A DNA stretch of 64,000 nt from Granulibacter bethesdensis (GCF_001889545.1 NZ_CP018194.1:1090501-1154500), one strand, 5' to 3'; counted from the first letter of the stretch, positions 44,868-55,212 are shown. The notes: generated by a model from the letters alone, not told the origin. Numbers and translations: made by a program.

Positions 44868-46298
44868 TCAGGCGGAGTAGTACATTTCGAACTCGACCGG
44901 GTGCGGCGTGTGTTCGAAGCGGTACACTTCCTTCCATTTCAGTTCGATATAGCTCTCGATCTGATCCTTGGAGAACACGTCGCCCTGGAGCAGGAATTCG
45001 TGATCGGCTTCCAGAGCCTGCAGCGCTTCACGCAGCGAGCCGCAGACGGTCGGGATGTCTTTCAGTTCTTCCGGCGGCAGATCGTACAGATCCTTGTCCA
45101 TCGGGTCGCCCGGGTGGATCTTGTTCTTGATGCCGTCCATGCCTGCCATCAGCAGCGCGGAGTAGGCGAGGTAGGGGTTGGCGACCGGATCCGGGAACCG
45201 GACTTCGACGCGCTTCGCCTTCGGGCTGGTGGTGTACGGAATACGGCAGGAGGCCGAGCGGTTGCGGGACGAATAGGCCAGCAGCACCGGAGCCTCGAAG
45301 CCCGGAATCAGGCGCTTGTAGCTGTTCGTCGACGGGTTGGTGAAGGCATTGCATGCCTTGGCATGCTTGATGATTCCGCCGATGAAGTACAAACACAACT
45401 CGGACAGGTCGGCATAACCATTGCCGGCGAAGAGCGGCTTGCCTGCTTTCCACAGCGACAGGTGGGTGTGCATGCCGGAGCCGTTATCGCCATAGATCGG
45501 CTTCGGCATGAAGGTTGCCGTCTTGCCGTAGCTATGGGCCGTATTGTGCACGCAGTATTTATAGATCTGCATGTCGTCGGCCATGCGGGTCAGCGTGTTG
45601 AACTTGGTGCCAAGCTCATGCTGGGACTGCGCCACTTCGTGGTGGTGCTTTTCGATCACCAGACCCATCTCGCCCATGGCGGACAGCATCTCGGCGCGCA
45701 GATCGCTTTCACCATCGACCGGCGGAACCGGGAAATAGCCGCCCTTGACGCCCGGACGGTGGCCCATATTGCCTTCCGGATAGTCCTTCATGCTGGAGCC
45801 GGGGCCTTCAACGCTGTCCAGCTGGAAGGTGCCGAAATTGCCGCCGGTGCCGAAGCGCACGCTGTCGAAGATGAAGAATTCGGCTTCCGCACCGATTGAG
45901 ACCGTGTCGGCCACGCCGGAGGTACGGACATACTGTTCAGCCAGCTTCGCGGTGGCGCGAGGGTCACGGGCGTAGAACTGGCCGGTGCTCGGCTCGATGA
46001 TGTCGCAGAACAGGATCAGGGACGGTTTGGCGGCGAACGGGTCCATGACGGCCGTTTCCGGGTCCGGCATCAGCACCATGTCGCTTTCATTGATGGCTTT
46101 CCAGCCGGCAATGGAGGAGCCGTCGAACATGAAACCGTCGCGGAACGAATCTTCGTTCACGGTGGAGATATGCTGAGCAGTGTGCTGCCACTTGCCGCGG
46201 GGATCGGTGAAACGCAGGTCGACATATTCGACCGCGTTTTCCCTGATCATGTCCATCACGCGAGAGACGCTGTCCGGCGTCGAGTCTTTTTCCGACAT
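44868..46298 (-). CDS. glnA: Glutamine synthetase, type I
   Basis: The 476-residue enzyme makes glutamine from glutamate, ammonia and ATP. The sequence is typical GSI-beta: [15 protein letters not shown], the [13 protein letters not shown] segment, [12 protein letters not shown] (metal Glu), [29 protein letters not shown] and [12 protein letters not shown]. The adenylylation tyrosine lies in [11 protein letters not shown], so it should be controlled by GlnE. A ribosome site GAGGAACAGGG precedes the ATG. glnB is immediately upstream on the same strand. Confidence 0.97.
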   Translation of the reverse strand: MSEKDSTPDSVSRVMDMIRENAVEYVDLRFTDPRGKWQHTAQHISTVNEDSFRDGFMFDGSSIAGWKAINESDMVLMPDPETAVMDPFAAKPSLILFCDIIEPSTGQFYARDPRATAKLAEQYVRTSGVADTVSIGAEAEFFIFDSVRFGTGGNFGTFQLDSVEGPGSSMKDYPEGNMGHRPGVKGGYFPVPPVDGESDLRAEMLSAMGEMGLVIEKHHHEVAQSQHELGTKFNTLTRMADDMQIYKYCVHNTAHSYGKTATFMPKPIYGDNGSGMHTHLSLWKAGKPLFAGNGYADLSELCLYFIGGIIKHAKACNAFTNPSTNSYKRLIPGFEAPVLLAYSSRNRSASCRIPYTTSPKAKRVEVRFPDPVANPYLAYSALLMAGMDGIKNKIHPGDPMDKDLYDLPPEELKDIPTVCGSLREALQALEADHEFLLQGDVFSKDQIESYIELKWKEVYRFEHTPHPVEFEMYYSA

Positions 46299-46479
46299 AC
46301 TCGCCCTGTTCCTCTGTTAGATTAGGCTTCTGAATTACATGCCCCGGCCATAGGGCCGAACGCATGCTTGAGACAGCCATAACCGGGTTTTGCGGGTTTG
46401 ACGCGGGCAAACACGTCACAAACCTCTGTAAAACGCCAGGCTATGGTGAAAAATTAACCGGCAGGCAACGTGGCCGGGA

Positions 46480-47082
<603 letters not shown>

Positions 47083-47149
47083 TCAGTTGCGGGTGATTGC
47101 CGACCATTCGCCTGCCGCGCATAGTCTGCGCACAGACAGGAGCCGTGCC

Positions 47150-48310
47150 GTGAAGCCATTGAATGCCTTGATGTCCTCCCTTGAAACCACTGTATTCACC
47201 GTTATGTCGGCACTGGCGGCCAGGCATAATGCAGTCAATCTCGGGCAGGGCTTTCCCGATACGGAAGGGCCGGATTTTATCGTCCGTGCTGCGGCAGAGG
47301 CATTGCTGGACGGACGCAATCAGTATGCGCCCATGCCTGGCGTGCCTGAATTGAGGCATGCTGTTGCTGCATCGGAGTCGCGACATTACGGCATCACCGT
47401 TGATCCCGATTCGGAGGTGCTGGTGACGGCGGGCGCCAGCGAGGCTCTGGCTGTCAGCCTGATGGCGCTGCTCGATCAGGGAGATGAGATCATCCTGTTC
47501 GAGCCGCTGTTCGATACATATCTGCCGATCATTCGCATGATTGGCGCGGTCCCCCGCATCGTCAGGCTGGAGGCCCCGGACTGGTCACTGCCGGAGCAGG
47601 CGTTGCGGGAGGCATTCGGTCCTAAAACCAAGGCGATCCTGCTGAATACGCCGATGAATCCGTGCGGCAAGGTTTTCGGGCCCGATGAGTTGGCACTGAT
47701 TGCGGAACTCGTGGAGGCTCATGATGCCTATGCGATCTGTGACGAGGTGTATGAGCATCTGGTGTATGCGCCATCGCGTCATATTCCCTTGCGCACCCTG
47801 CCGGGCATGTCCGACCGCTGCCTTCGCATCGGCAGTGCTGGCAAGACCTTCAGCCTGACCGGCTGGAGGGTTGGTTATGTGACCGGGCCGAAATCGCTGG
47901 TGTCGGTCGTGATGCGGGTGCACCAGAATCTGGTATTCGCGATCGCCCCCAATCTTCAGCGTGCCGTGGCAGTGGGGCTGAATGCGCCTGACAGCTATTT
48001 TGCCGAACTGTCAGACAGTCTGAGACAGAAGCGGGACCGGCTGCATGCTGGTCTGACCGCAATCGGATTTGACGTCATGCCCATACAGGGCAGCTATTTC
48101 CTGATCGCCGATTATCGTGGTCTGGGATTTGAGGCCGATGACATGGCATTCTGCCGTTTGCTCGTGGAAAAGGCTGGGGTCGCCGCGATCCCTGTTGCGG
48201 CTTTCTATGACAGGGATGCTCCCCAGGGATTTGTGCGTTTCGCTTTTTGCAAGCGGAATGAGGTGCTGGATGAGGGAATTGCCCGGATGCGCGCCTTTTT
48301 CAGTCGCTGA
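47150..48310 (+). CDS. PLP-dependent aminotransferase (class I/II, kynurenine/methionine aminotransferase-like)
   Basis: The 386-residue fold-type I aminotransferase begins with a GTG at 47150, supported by AGGAG at 47138-47142. Motifs include VNLGQGFPDTEGPDFI, YAPMPGVPELRHAVA, LLNTPMNPCGKVF (PLP-binding Asn), ICDEVYEHLVY and the PLP lysine in SAGKTFSLTGWRVGY. This group (YbdL, KAT, DapC-like proteins) has broad specificity; the substrate cannot be assigned. It is divergent from glnB, sharing a ~330-base gap. Confidence 0.88.
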   Translation: MKPLNALMSSLETTVFTVMSALAARHNAVNLGQGFPDTEGPDFIVRAAAEALLDGRNQYAPMPGVPELRHAVAASESRHYGITVDPDSEVLVTAGASEALAVSLMALLDQGDEIILFEPLFDTYLPIIRMIGAVPRIVRLEAPDWSLPEQALREAFGPKTKAILLNTPMNPCGKVFGPDELALIAELVEAHDAYAICDEVYEHLVYAPSRHIPLRTLPGMSDRCLRIGSAGKTFSLTGWRVGYVTGPKSLVSVVMRVHQNLVFAIAPNLQRAVAVGLNAPDSYFAELSDSLRQKRDRLHAGLTAIGFDVMPIQGSYFLIADYRGLGFEADDMAFCRLLVEKAGVAAIPVAAFYDRDAPQGFVRFAFCKRNEVLDEGIARMRAFFSR

Positions 48311-48440
48311 AGCCGGGCATTCCGGACATAAATCGATCCTCTTATGCGCAGGGGGCGTTGACGCGGGCGGTGTGATCAGTCAAATACGCCCCGCCCCATC
48401 CGGTTGTGGTTATAAACCGGGCGGTCAGCACTGGGTCATG

Positions 48441-48516
48441 GCGGGTGTAGCTCAGATGGTAGAGCGCCAGGTTGTGGTCTTGGATGTCGCGGGTTCGAGT
48501 CCCGTCGCTCGCCCCA
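48441..48516 (+). tRNA. tRNA-His (GTG)
   Basis: The gene begins GCGGGTG, has the D arm GTAGCTCAGATGGTAGAGC, anticodon GTG in AGGTTGTGGTCTT, and T arm GCGGGTTCGAGTCCCGT; the CCA end is encoded. The base before (G at 48440) can pair with the C discriminator, the G-1 identity element of tRNA-His. Confidence 0.96.
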
Positions 48517-48588
48517 GTGCCCTTTCATGCTGCATCAGCGGCATAATCCCTGCAATGTCATCATTGATGGATGCGTGAGGCCTTACCG

Positions 48589-49452
48589 ATGCGTATCGCT
48601 GTGCTGGGCACCGGGATCATGGGGCGGTGGATGGCGGGCCGGCTTGCTGATGCCGGGCATGAAGTAACAGTCTGGAATCGTAATCCTGTCCGAGCCGCTG
48701 AACTCGGGCTGCCCGTGGCGGCATCAGCCCCTGATGCGGCACGTGGGGCCGATGTCGCGTTGCTGATGGTGTCTGACGGTCCTGCCTGCGATGCGGTGCT
48801 GGAGACCGGGTTTGCCGATAGTATGGCGCAGAATGGCATCGTGCTGGTGATGAGCTCCATTGAGCCATGGCGCGCCCGCGCCCAGGCAAAGAAAGTATCG
48901 CCCCGGTTTTACGTTGATGCACCTGTTTCCGGCGGAGAGGGCGGTGCGCGGAATGGTACCCTCGCGATCATGGCGGGGGGAGAGGAGGCGGTGCTGAACC
49001 GTCTGGCTCCGGTTTTTGCCGTGCTGGGTCGTATGACCAGAATCGGCGATATCGGTGCCGGTCAGCTTGCGAAACTGGCCAACCAGTTGATCGTCGGTGT
49101 GACGATCGGTGCGGTGTCGGAGGCCTTCGTGCTGGCCGAAGCAGGTGGCGCTTCCGCCGCACGGTTCAGGGAGGCTGTAGCGGGCGGTTTTGCCGATAGC
49201 CGTATCCTGCGCGAGCACGGGCAACGCATGCTGGATGAGAATTTTGTTCCGGGTGGAAGATCCGTGATCCAGCTCAAGGATCTGCGCATGATTCTGGAAG
49301 AGGCGAAAACGCTCGGGCTGTCACTGCCGATGACGGAAGCGGTGGCCGCTCTCTATCGTGCTCTTTGCGAAGCGGGGGATGGGGATCTGGACCATGCGGG
49401 GCTGATCCGGCAGATACGGCGCGGCAGTGCATTGCCAGGAACCATTCAGTAG
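48589..49452 (+). CDS. NAD(P)-dependent dehydrogenase, 3-hydroxyisobutyrate dehydrogenase family
   Basis: The 287-residue protein has the N-terminal Rossmann motif MRIAVLGTGIMGRWMAGRL, the substrate motif FYVDAPVSGGEGGARNGTLAIM and the catalytic Lys in AGQLAKLANQLIVG. This is the beta-hydroxyacid dehydrogenase family (HIBADH, GarR, GLYR). Asn/Arg after the motif (VWNRNPVRA) suggests NADP preference, as in glyoxylate reductases. GTGAGG 8 bases upstream supports the ATG at 48589. Substrate unknown. Confidence 0.87.
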   Translation: MRIAVLGTGIMGRWMAGRLADAGHEVTVWNRNPVRAAELGLPVAASAPDAARGADVALLMVSDGPACDAVLETGFADSMAQNGIVLVMSSIEPWRARAQAKKVSPRFYVDAPVSGGEGGARNGTLAIMAGGEEAVLNRLAPVFAVLGRMTRIGDIGAGQLAKLANQLIVGVTIGAVSEAFVLAEAGGASAARFREAVAGGFADSRILREHGQRMLDENFVPGGRSVIQLKDLRMILEEAKTLGLSLPMTEAVAALYRALCEAGDGDLDHAGLIRQIRRGSALPGTIQ

Positions 49453-49910
49453 CGACGCCATGCGGCAGGTAAATGCTGCTCCGCCTGTGCATCCGGTTGG
49501 GATGCATCCAGATCACGCAGACATTGCCGCACGATCGGTGCGCAATACGCATCCGGTGCTCCGCGGGCATCTTTCTCACCACTGTAGTGAATTTGTGTCA
49601 CCCGGTCATGATCCAGCCGGAAGGTCGCATGGCAGTATCCACCGCCAGAGACGCTCATGCCACCCCCGATAATCGGCAGCGTGATATTGATGCCGCCACT
49701 GCCGGTAGAGTTGGCATAGTATGTCAAAATCGTGGTGTCGCCTGCGGTATTTTTTTGATCCGGTACACCGAGACAGGTCTGCAAATCGACCGCTGACAGA
49801 CCGACAAATCTTGTTCTGGCCCGTTGTGCGGTGTGGGAATCAGACAGGGAGCACCCGCCTGACAACACTAAAAGGGCCAGACAGAAAGCCCGATAAGGGA
49901 CGCTCAGCAT
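49446..49910 (-). CDS. Predicted lipoprotein, no recognised family
   Basis: The 154-residue product begins with a lipoprotein signal (YRAFCLALLVLSGGCSLSD; lipobox LSGGC, Cys near residue 20) and is thus probably membrane-anchored. The mature part holds VDLQTCLGVPDQKNTAGDTTILTYY, a segment reminiscent of SmpA/BamE-like lipoproteins that link sequence variation to a short beta-repeat, then GGINITLPIIGGGMSVSGGGY and CHATFRLDHDRVTQIHYSG. Alternative upstream TTG (49922). No SD site is evident. Convergent with the dehydrogenase by a 7-base overlap. Confidence 0.7.
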   Translation of the reverse strand: MLSVPYRAFCLALLVLSGGCSLSDSHTAQRARTRFVGLSAVDLQTCLGVPDQKNTAGDTTILTYYANSTGSGGINITLPIIGGGMSVSGGGYCHATFRLDHDRVTQIHYSGEKDARGAPDAYCAPIVRQCLRDLDASQPDAQAEQHLPAAWRRY

Positions 49911-50031
49911 TGATAAGATCAAAACTTCTATCAGCTCGTTGATGACAGACGGCTATGATCGAAGCCGCCTGTTACCAGACGCATCAGGCGACCGAGCGTT
50001 GCGCATCATTCCGCATCCGTGGCAGTGCCGC

Positions 50032-51216
50032 TCAGGGTGAATGAGGAGGCTGGTTGGACAGCGGCAGTTCCTGCTCCACCAGCGTTACCCAGTAGGATGC
50101 CCCCAGCGGCAGGATCGCATCGTTGAAATCATAGGCGGGGTGATGCAGACCGGGATCGGTCGCGGTCTTTCCACTGCCCAGCATGATGTAGCTGCCGGGT
50201 TTGACGTTCAACATGAAGGAGAAATCCTCTCCCCCCATGGAGGGAGCAGGCAGTGTCTCGGTCGGGGCAACGGCACTGGCGGCTTTCCAGGCGCGCTCTG
50301 TTGCATCAGCATCGTTGATGGTCGCCGGATAGAGCACGTCGAAGGTAAAGGAGACCTGCGCACCGAAGGCTGAGGCGATACCGTTCACAATGCCGCGTGC
50401 CGCGGCTTCCATCGCCTGGCCCAGTCCCGGCGTGAACCAGCGGGCAGTGCCTTTTAACTCCACACGTTCCGGGATGACGTTATAGGCGTTGCCGCCTGCG
50501 ATCTGGGTGATCGACAGCACGGCCTTGTCGGTCGGATCGACGATCCGGGAGACGACGGATTGCAGCCCCGTCACGATATGGGCGGCCACAACCACCGAAT
50601 CTATGCCACGCTGGGGCTGAGCGCCATGCGCGCCTTTACCGGTGACGATGATGTCGATATTGGCGACCGCTGCCATGACCGGACCGGGGGCCATCTGGAA
50701 TACACCTTCCGGAGAACTCGGCCAGTTATGCAGGCCGTAGATACGCTCCATGGGGAAGCGGTCGAACAGCCCTTCCTCGACCATGATGCGGCCGCCGCCG
50801 ATCTGTTCCTCGGCAGGCTGGAAAATCAGATAGGCCGTCCCTGCAAAATTCCTTGTCGCGGCCAGATCACGTGCGGCCCCCAGCAGCATGGTGGTGTGGC
50901 CGTCATGACCGCAGGCATGCATCACACCGGGATTGGCAGAGGCATAGGGTTTGCCGCTTTCTTCCATGATGGGCAGAGCATCCATATCGGCGCGCAGGCC
51001 GATGGTCCCGCCCGCCGCACGACCATGGATCACGGCGACAACCCCGGTTTCGGCGATCCCGGTGATGATCTCGTCCACGCCGAATTCCCGCAGCTTCTGC
51101 TGCACGAAGGCGCTGGTTGCGGTTTCTTCCAGCGACAGCTCCGGATGACGGTGGAGATGATGCCGCCACTGCGTCATCTCATCCTGAAAAGCGGCGATAC
51201 GGTCTTTGATCGGCAT
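50032..51216 (-). CDS. M20-family amidohydrolase (hippurate/N-acyl-amino-acid hydrolase-like)
   Basis: The 394-residue dizinc enzyme hydrolyses N-acyl or amide bonds of amino acids. Metal and catalytic motifs: LHRHPELSLEE, GLRADMDALPI, MHACGHDGHTTMLLG (metal Cys/His), FQPAEEQIGGG (catalytic Glu), GKGAHGAQPQRGID and SMGGEDFSFML. The overall pattern is the M20D (AbgA/HipO/IAA-amino-acid hydrolase) group. A 28-base gap separates it from the upstream NAD-binding gene on the same strand, and they may be co-transcribed. Confidence 0.9.
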   Translation of the reverse strand: MPIKDRIAAFQDEMTQWRHHLHRHPELSLEETATSAFVQQKLREFGVDEIITGIAETGVVAVIHGRAAGGTIGLRADMDALPIMEESGKPYASANPGVMHACGHDGHTTMLLGAARDLAATRNFAGTAYLIFQPAEEQIGGGRIMVEEGLFDRFPMERIYGLHNWPSSPEGVFQMAPGPVMAAVANIDIIVTGKGAHGAQPQRGIDSVVVAAHIVTGLQSVVSRIVDPTDKAVLSITQIAGGNAYNVIPERVELKGTARWFTPGLGQAMEAAARGIVNGIASAFGAQVSFTFDVLYPATINDADATERAWKAASAVAPTETLPAPSMGGEDFSFMLNVKPGSYIMLGSGKTATDPGLHHPAYDFNDAILPLGASYWVTLVEQELPLSNQPPHSP

Positions 51217-51244
51217 GGGTGTCTCTCCGTGGCCGGGCGGTGGA

Positions 51245-52162
51245 TCAGGCTTGAGCCGGGCTGAAGCTGCGCGTCAACCCATCTTTCAGGCTGATCGGCT
51301 CGATCCCCAGAATGTGGCGCATCGGTGTGATATCGAAAGCGCGATTTTCGGTCAGACGCTGAATTTCTCCTTCCAGCTTGCTCATGAAAGGGCGGCGGGC
51401 GAGGGCTGGAATGCGCTGCCCCAGCGCAAGCCCATGCAGCATCAGCGATGCAGGCAGCGGCAGGATCAGGGGAGCGCGCACTCCGGATATCCGGGCGATA
51501 ATGCGGATACAGTCCGCGTAGGAGACCGGCTCCGGCCCCGCAATGACGAGTGTGGAGGCATCGTTCCATGGGCGCGACAGGGCAGCGATCAGGCAGCGTG
51601 TGACGTCATCCTGATGAATCGGCTGGATCAGGGCGCGCCCGCCATCCGGTATCGGCAGAACGTGGGTTTTGCGGATCAGCCTGGCAAGGCGACGCAGCGT
51701 CTGTTCCTCCGGATCGCCATAGATCATGGTGGGATGCAGCATGACGCCGTGCCGCCCGGAGCTGAGAAAAGCCTGCTCCCCCGCAAGTACCCCCTCGCTA
51801 TGTGGGTCTGTGAAGGCAGAGAATTTCCTTGTGCTGCCCATCAGGATCAGGCTGGCCTGTTCAGGGGCTGCTTCGATGATGGTGGCGCTATGGCTGGCAT
51901 GGCTGGTAGCGACGATCGCGCTGACACCATCCAGTGCATGGCGAAGCTGATCCGGCCGGGTGACGTCAGCGCCTCTGACCTGCGCGTCATTTTCTGCATG
52001 GACGGGTTGCGTGATACCGCAGGCACGCCATTTATCGGGGTTCCGCACGACCGGACGGAATGGGATACCGGCTTCTGACAAAGCGCGGCAAAGCGCCAGA
52101 CCGGTGCGACCGGTGGCGCCGATCACGGCCACCAGACCGGGGTTCAGGGTGTGTGGTATCAT
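51245..52162 (-). CDS. NAD(P)-binding protein, SDR/NmrA-type epimerase-like
   Basis: The ATG at 52162 gives 305 residues opening with a Rossmann motif VAVIGATGRTGLALCRALSEAG. Features are VRNPDKWRACG, VTRPDQLRHALDGVSAIVAT, and the active-site-like MLHPTMIYGDPEEQTLRRL with no intact YxxxK, which suggests an atypical SDR (NmrA or NDUFA9-like) that binds a cofactor rather than catalysing epimerisation. A longer start at 52228 is less likely. The start codon lies in the loop of a perfect hairpin (52150-52173). Confidence 0.82.
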   Translation of the reverse strand: MIPHTLNPGLVAVIGATGRTGLALCRALSEAGIPFRPVVRNPDKWRACGITQPVHAENDAQVRGADVTRPDQLRHALDGVSAIVATSHASHSATIIEAAPEQASLILMGSTRKFSAFTDPHSEGVLAGEQAFLSSGRHGVMLHPTMIYGDPEEQTLRRLARLIRKTHVLPIPDGGRALIQPIHQDDVTRCLIAALSRPWNDASTLVIAGPEPVSYADCIRIIARISGVRAPLILPLPASLMLHGLALGQRIPALARRPFMSKLEGEIQRLTENRAFDITPMRHILGIEPISLKDGLTRSFSPAQA

Positions 52163-52173
52163 AATACCACACA
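52150..52173. promoter_or_regulatory. Perfect 10-base inverted repeat covering the start codon of the NAD-binding gene
   Basis: TGTGTGGTAT (52150-52159) and ATACCACACA (52164-52173) flank CATA. On the reverse strand the 4-base loop reads TATG, so the ATG of the 51245-52162 gene sits in the loop of a stable hairpin. The core TGGTAT...ATACCA also resembles GntR/FCD-type operators. It lies about 96 bases upstream of rplM, so a divergent regulatory site is possible. Confidence 0.55.
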
Positions 52174-52268
52174 AAGGAATGCTTGACCTTCGGGGGATTG
52201 CAGGCCATAAGCCGCCACCCGAACGCATGCGGTTTTGTCCGCCACTGCCATTCTCGAGGACATCCTAG

Positions 52269-52733
52269 ATGAAGACCACCCTCTCGCTGAAACCCGCGGA
52301 GGTGAACAAAGACTGGGTATTGATCGACGCGGAAGGGCTGGTGCTCGGCCGTCTTGCCGTCATCATCGCCAACCGTCTGCGTGGCAAGCACAAGCCGCAG
52401 TTCACCCCCCATGTCGATTGCGGCGACAACGTTGTCGTGATCAACGCTGACAAGATCCGCGTGACCGGCAATAAAGCCGATCAGTCGGTCTTTTACTACC
52501 ACACCGGCTATGCCGGTGGCATCAAGGGCCGCACCATCCGCCAGCGCCTTGAAGGCAAGCATCCCGAATCCGTGGTCGAAAAGGCCGTGGAGCGCATGAT
52601 TACGCGCGGTCCGTTGCAGCGCCAGCAGATGAAGCATCTGTACGTGTATGCCGGTGCATCCCACCCGCATGACGGCCAGCAGCCGAAGGCGCTGGATGTC
52701 GGCGCGCTCAACAGCAAGAACCGGAGGGTCTGA
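52269..52733 (+). CDS. rplM: 50S ribosomal protein L13
   Basis: The 154-residue protein of the large subunit, with typical segments [57 protein letters not shown] and [15 protein letters not shown]. It is followed by rpsI after 5 bases, the conserved rplM-rpsI operon. Confidence 0.97.
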   Translation: MKTTLSLKPAEVNKDWVLIDAEGLVLGRLAVIIANRLRGKHKPQFTPHVDCGDNVVVINADKIRVTGNKADQSVFYYHTGYAGGIKGRTIRQRLEGKHPESVVEKAVERMITRGPLQRQQMKHLYVYAGASHPHDGQQPKALDVGALNSKNRRV

Positions 52734-52738
52734 CCTCT

Positions 52739-53242
52739 ATGTCCGATACACAGACCCGTACCCTGGCCGATCTGAAGGATCTCGCGGTCGCACAGGGTTC
52801 AACCGTTGCTGGTGGTGAAGCCCCCGCCGCTTCCCGTGAGCCGAAGCGCGATGCGCAGGGCCGTTCCTACGGCACTGGTCGCCGCAAGGATGCCGTTGCC
52901 CGCGTGTGGGTGAAGCCCGGCAAGGGCGACATTCAGGTCAATGGCAAGAAGGTCGGCACCTATTTTGCGCGCCCTGTGCTGCGCATGCTGATCACCCAGC
53001 CTTTCCTGGTCACCGATCGCTACAACCAGTTCGACGTGTATTGCACGGTGACTGGCGGCGGTCTGTCCGGTCAGGCCGGTGCGGTTCGTCATGGCATCAG
53101 CCGCGCTCTGGTCAATTATGAGCCGGAGCTGCGCAGCATTCTCAAGGTTGCTGGCTTCCTGACCCGCGACCCGCGCGTCGTTGAACGCAAGAAATACGGT
53201 AAGGCCAAGGCCCGCCGTAGCTTCCAGTTCAGCAAGCGCTGA
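52739..53242 (+). CDS. rpsI: 30S ribosomal protein S9
   Basis: The 167-residue protein carries an N-terminal extension of about 38 residues relative to E. coli S9 (130), as is common in alphaproteobacteria. The S9 domain starts [19 protein letters not shown], has [19 protein letters not shown] and ends [16 protein letters not shown], the tail that reaches the ribosomal P site. Confidence 0.97.
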   Translation: MSDTQTRTLADLKDLAVAQGSTVAGGEAPAASREPKRDAQGRSYGTGRRKDAVARVWVKPGKGDIQVNGKKVGTYFARPVLRMLITQPFLVTDRYNQFDVYCTVTGGGLSGQAGAVRHGISRALVNYEPELRSILKVAGFLTRDPRVVERKKYGKAKARRSFQFSKR

Positions 53243-53261
53243 GTTCCACTGGTTGGTGGAA

Positions 53262-53291
53262 AAAAGGCCGGGCAGCAATGTCCGGCCTTTT
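53262..53291 (+). terminator. Intrinsic terminator of rplM-rpsI
   Basis: AAAAGGCCGG (53262-53271) and CCGGCCTTTT (53282-53291) pair perfectly across a 10-base loop, followed by CTTTATCTT. It lies 19 bases after the rpsI stop. Confidence 0.88.
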
Positions 53292-53353
53292 CTTTATCTT
53301 GCCTCTTTTCTTTGCGGGGCGGGTGCCTATCCTGCGGCGGCGGATGGAAGGGC

Positions 53354-54274
53354 ATGATCGAGATGACGCACAGCATTTTTATCGACGGCGAAAGCGGCAC
53401 CACTGGCCTTGGTATCCGCGAAAGGCTGGGCGATCTGCCCGGTGCTTCCCTGCGCAGTCTGCCCGCAGAGCATCGTAAGGATCCGGAGGCCAAGCGCGCT
53501 ATTCTGGCTGAAGTCGATCTTGCCATCCTGTGCCTGCCTGATGAAGCGGCGAAGGAAACGGTTGCGCTGGCTGATTCTCTTGGAGAAAACGCACCGAAAC
53601 TGCTGGATGCCAGCACGGCCCATCGTGTGGCGGAGGGCTGGGTATACGGTTTTGCCGAGCTGCATGCGGATCAGGCGGCGCAGATTCGCAGCGCCGGGAA
53701 AGTCGCCAATGTCGGCTGTTACGCAGTCGGCAGCATTTCCCTGCTGCGTCCTCTGGTCAATGCCGGACTGATTGCGCCGGATCAGCCGCTCAGCATCAAC
53801 GCGATCAGTGGCTATAGCGGCGGCGGCAAAAACATGATTGAGGCGCATGAGAAGGAAGGCGGTCCCGCTTTCGAGCTTTATGCGCTGGGGCTGGAGCATA
53901 AGCATCTGCCGGAGATCATGGCTTATGCAGGGCTGACACGGCGACCGATTTTCGTGCCGTCTGTCGGGCATTTTCCGCAGGGCATGCTGGTTTCCGTGCC
54001 GCTCCATCTTGATGATCTGCCGGGACGGCCCTCCGCGAGTGATCTTGAAGCCGCCTTGCGTACCCATTACAGCGCGGCGAGGCAGGTTCGGGTGCTGGAC
54101 ACTGTATCAACCCTGCGCGCAGAAGATTCCTCCGGCTCGGATCATCTGGAGCTGCGGGTTTTCGGCAATGAAAACAGGCGTCAGGCCGTGCTGGTGGCCA
54201 AGCTGGATAATCTGGGCAAAGGTGCCTCCGGTTCGGCGATCCAGAATGCACGCCTGATGCTGGGGCTGGAGTAG
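53354..54274 (+). CDS. argC: N-acetyl-gamma-glutamyl-phosphate reductase
   Basis: The 306-residue enzyme makes N-acetylglutamate semialdehyde with NADPH in arginine synthesis. It is the short (type 2) form: IFIDGESGTTGLGIRERL, the catalytic Cys in ANVGCYAVGSISLLRP, SGYSGGGKNMIEAHE, LGLEHKHLPEIM and the end NLGKGASGSAIQNARLM. The ATG at 53354 has GGAAGGG; 53363 is an alternative. The other arg genes are not in this window. Confidence 0.93.
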   Translation: MIEMTHSIFIDGESGTTGLGIRERLGDLPGASLRSLPAEHRKDPEAKRAILAEVDLAILCLPDEAAKETVALADSLGENAPKLLDASTAHRVAEGWVYGFAELHADQAAQIRSAGKVANVGCYAVGSISLLRPLVNAGLIAPDQPLSINAISGYSGGGKNMIEAHEKEGGPAFELYALGLEHKHLPEIMAYAGLTRRPIFVPSVGHFPQGMLVSVPLHLDDLPGRPSASDLEAALRTHYSAARQVRVLDTVSTLRAEDSSGSDHLELRVFGNENRRQAVLVAKLDNLGKGASGSAIQNARLMLGLE

Positions 54275-54281
54275 GTATCGC

Positions 54282-54812
54282 GTGATTATCGCGTTTGAAG
54301 GCAAAACACCGATCATTCATCCCTCCGCCTGGATTGCGCCGGGGGCTGTGATCATTGGCGATGTTGAGATCGGGCCGGACAGCTCCGTCTGGTATGGCTG
54401 TGTCCTGCGCGGCGACACGAACCGGATCAGGATTGGTGCGCGCACCAATATTCAGGATGGCACCATCGTTCATGTGAACCATGTCTGCTATCCCACTCTG
54501 ATTGGCGATGACGTTACCATTGGCCATGCCGCCATCGTGCATGCCTGTGAACTGCATGATGGCAGCTTCGTCGGCATGGGGGCCACGGTGATGGACGGAG
54601 CCGTGCTGGGTCGTGGCAGCGTGCTGGGCGCACGGGCCATGCTGACGCCGGGCAAGGTCACTGGGGAGGAAGAGCTGTGGATTGGTTCCCCCGCGAAACT
54701 CCAGCGCTGCCTCAGCGAGCAGGACAAGGCCATGTTCGCCGATACTGTGCCGCATTACCTCGACCTGTCGAGGCGTCACGCCAGAACCGCGAAACGCCTC
54801 GACGAGGAATAA
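54282..54812 (+). CDS. Gamma-carbonic anhydrase-family protein
   Basis: The GTG at 54282 gives 176 residues forming a left-handed beta-helix: hexapeptides (APGAVIIGDVEIGPDSSVWYG), the metal-site His residues in IVHVNHVCYPTLIG and DDVTIGHAAIVHACEL, and the tail GLSPAK-like GSPAKLQRCLSEQDK. Members (YrdA, PaaY, CaiE-like) are often annotated as carbonic anhydrases; activity is proven for few. Seven bases after argC, so co-transcribed; functional link unclear. Confidence 0.88.
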   Translation: MIIAFEGKTPIIHPSAWIAPGAVIIGDVEIGPDSSVWYGCVLRGDTNRIRIGARTNIQDGTIVHVNHVCYPTLIGDDVTIGHAAIVHACELHDGSFVGMGATVMDGAVLGRGSVLGARAMLTPGKVTGEEELWIGSPAKLQRCLSEQDKAMFADTVPHYLDLSRRHARTAKRLDEE

Positions 54813-54825
54813 GAGCGGTCTTCTG

Positions 54826-55212
54826 TCAGCTTCTGTAAAGTGTGCGAGGATCGATCAGTGGTTCTGTCAGGGTGGTGACGGCGCCATCCTTGTCGGCAGC
54901 CCGGTAGAAACAGCTCCGGCGTCCGGTATGGCAGGCAACACCGGGCTGATCGACCAGCACCAGCAGGGCATCACCGTCACAATCGACCCGTAACTCGATC
55001 AGCGTCTGCACTTGTCCCGAGGTCTCGCCTTTGCGCCACAGCCCGTTTCGGCTGCGGCTGAAATAGCAGACCCTCCCGGTGGCCAGCGTTTCCTCCACGG
55101 CCTCCCGGTTCATCCAGGCCAGCATCAGCACCTCGCCAGTGTCATGCTGCTGGGCAATGGCAGTGACAAGGCCCTGATCATTGAAGCGGATAATATCGAA
55201 CACGTTGCTCAT
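54826..55212 (-). CDS. hisI: Phosphoribosyl-AMP cyclohydrolase
   Basis: The 128-residue enzyme opens the purine ring of PR-AMP in histidine synthesis. Features are IRFNDQGLVTAIAQQ, EVLMLAWMNREAVEETLATGRVCYFSRSRN, LWRKGETSGQVQTL, DCDGDALLVLV and VDQPGVACHTGRRSCFYR, with zinc-ligand cysteines. The start overlaps the metC stop by 4 bases. hisE is not fused, unlike in enterobacteria. Confidence 0.95.
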   Translation of the reverse strand: MSNVFDIIRFNDQGLVTAIAQQHDTGEVLMLAWMNREAVEETLATGRVCYFSRSRNGLWRKGETSGQVQTLIELRVDCDGDALLVLVDQPGVACHTGRRSCFYRAADKDGAVTTLTEPLIDPRTLYRS

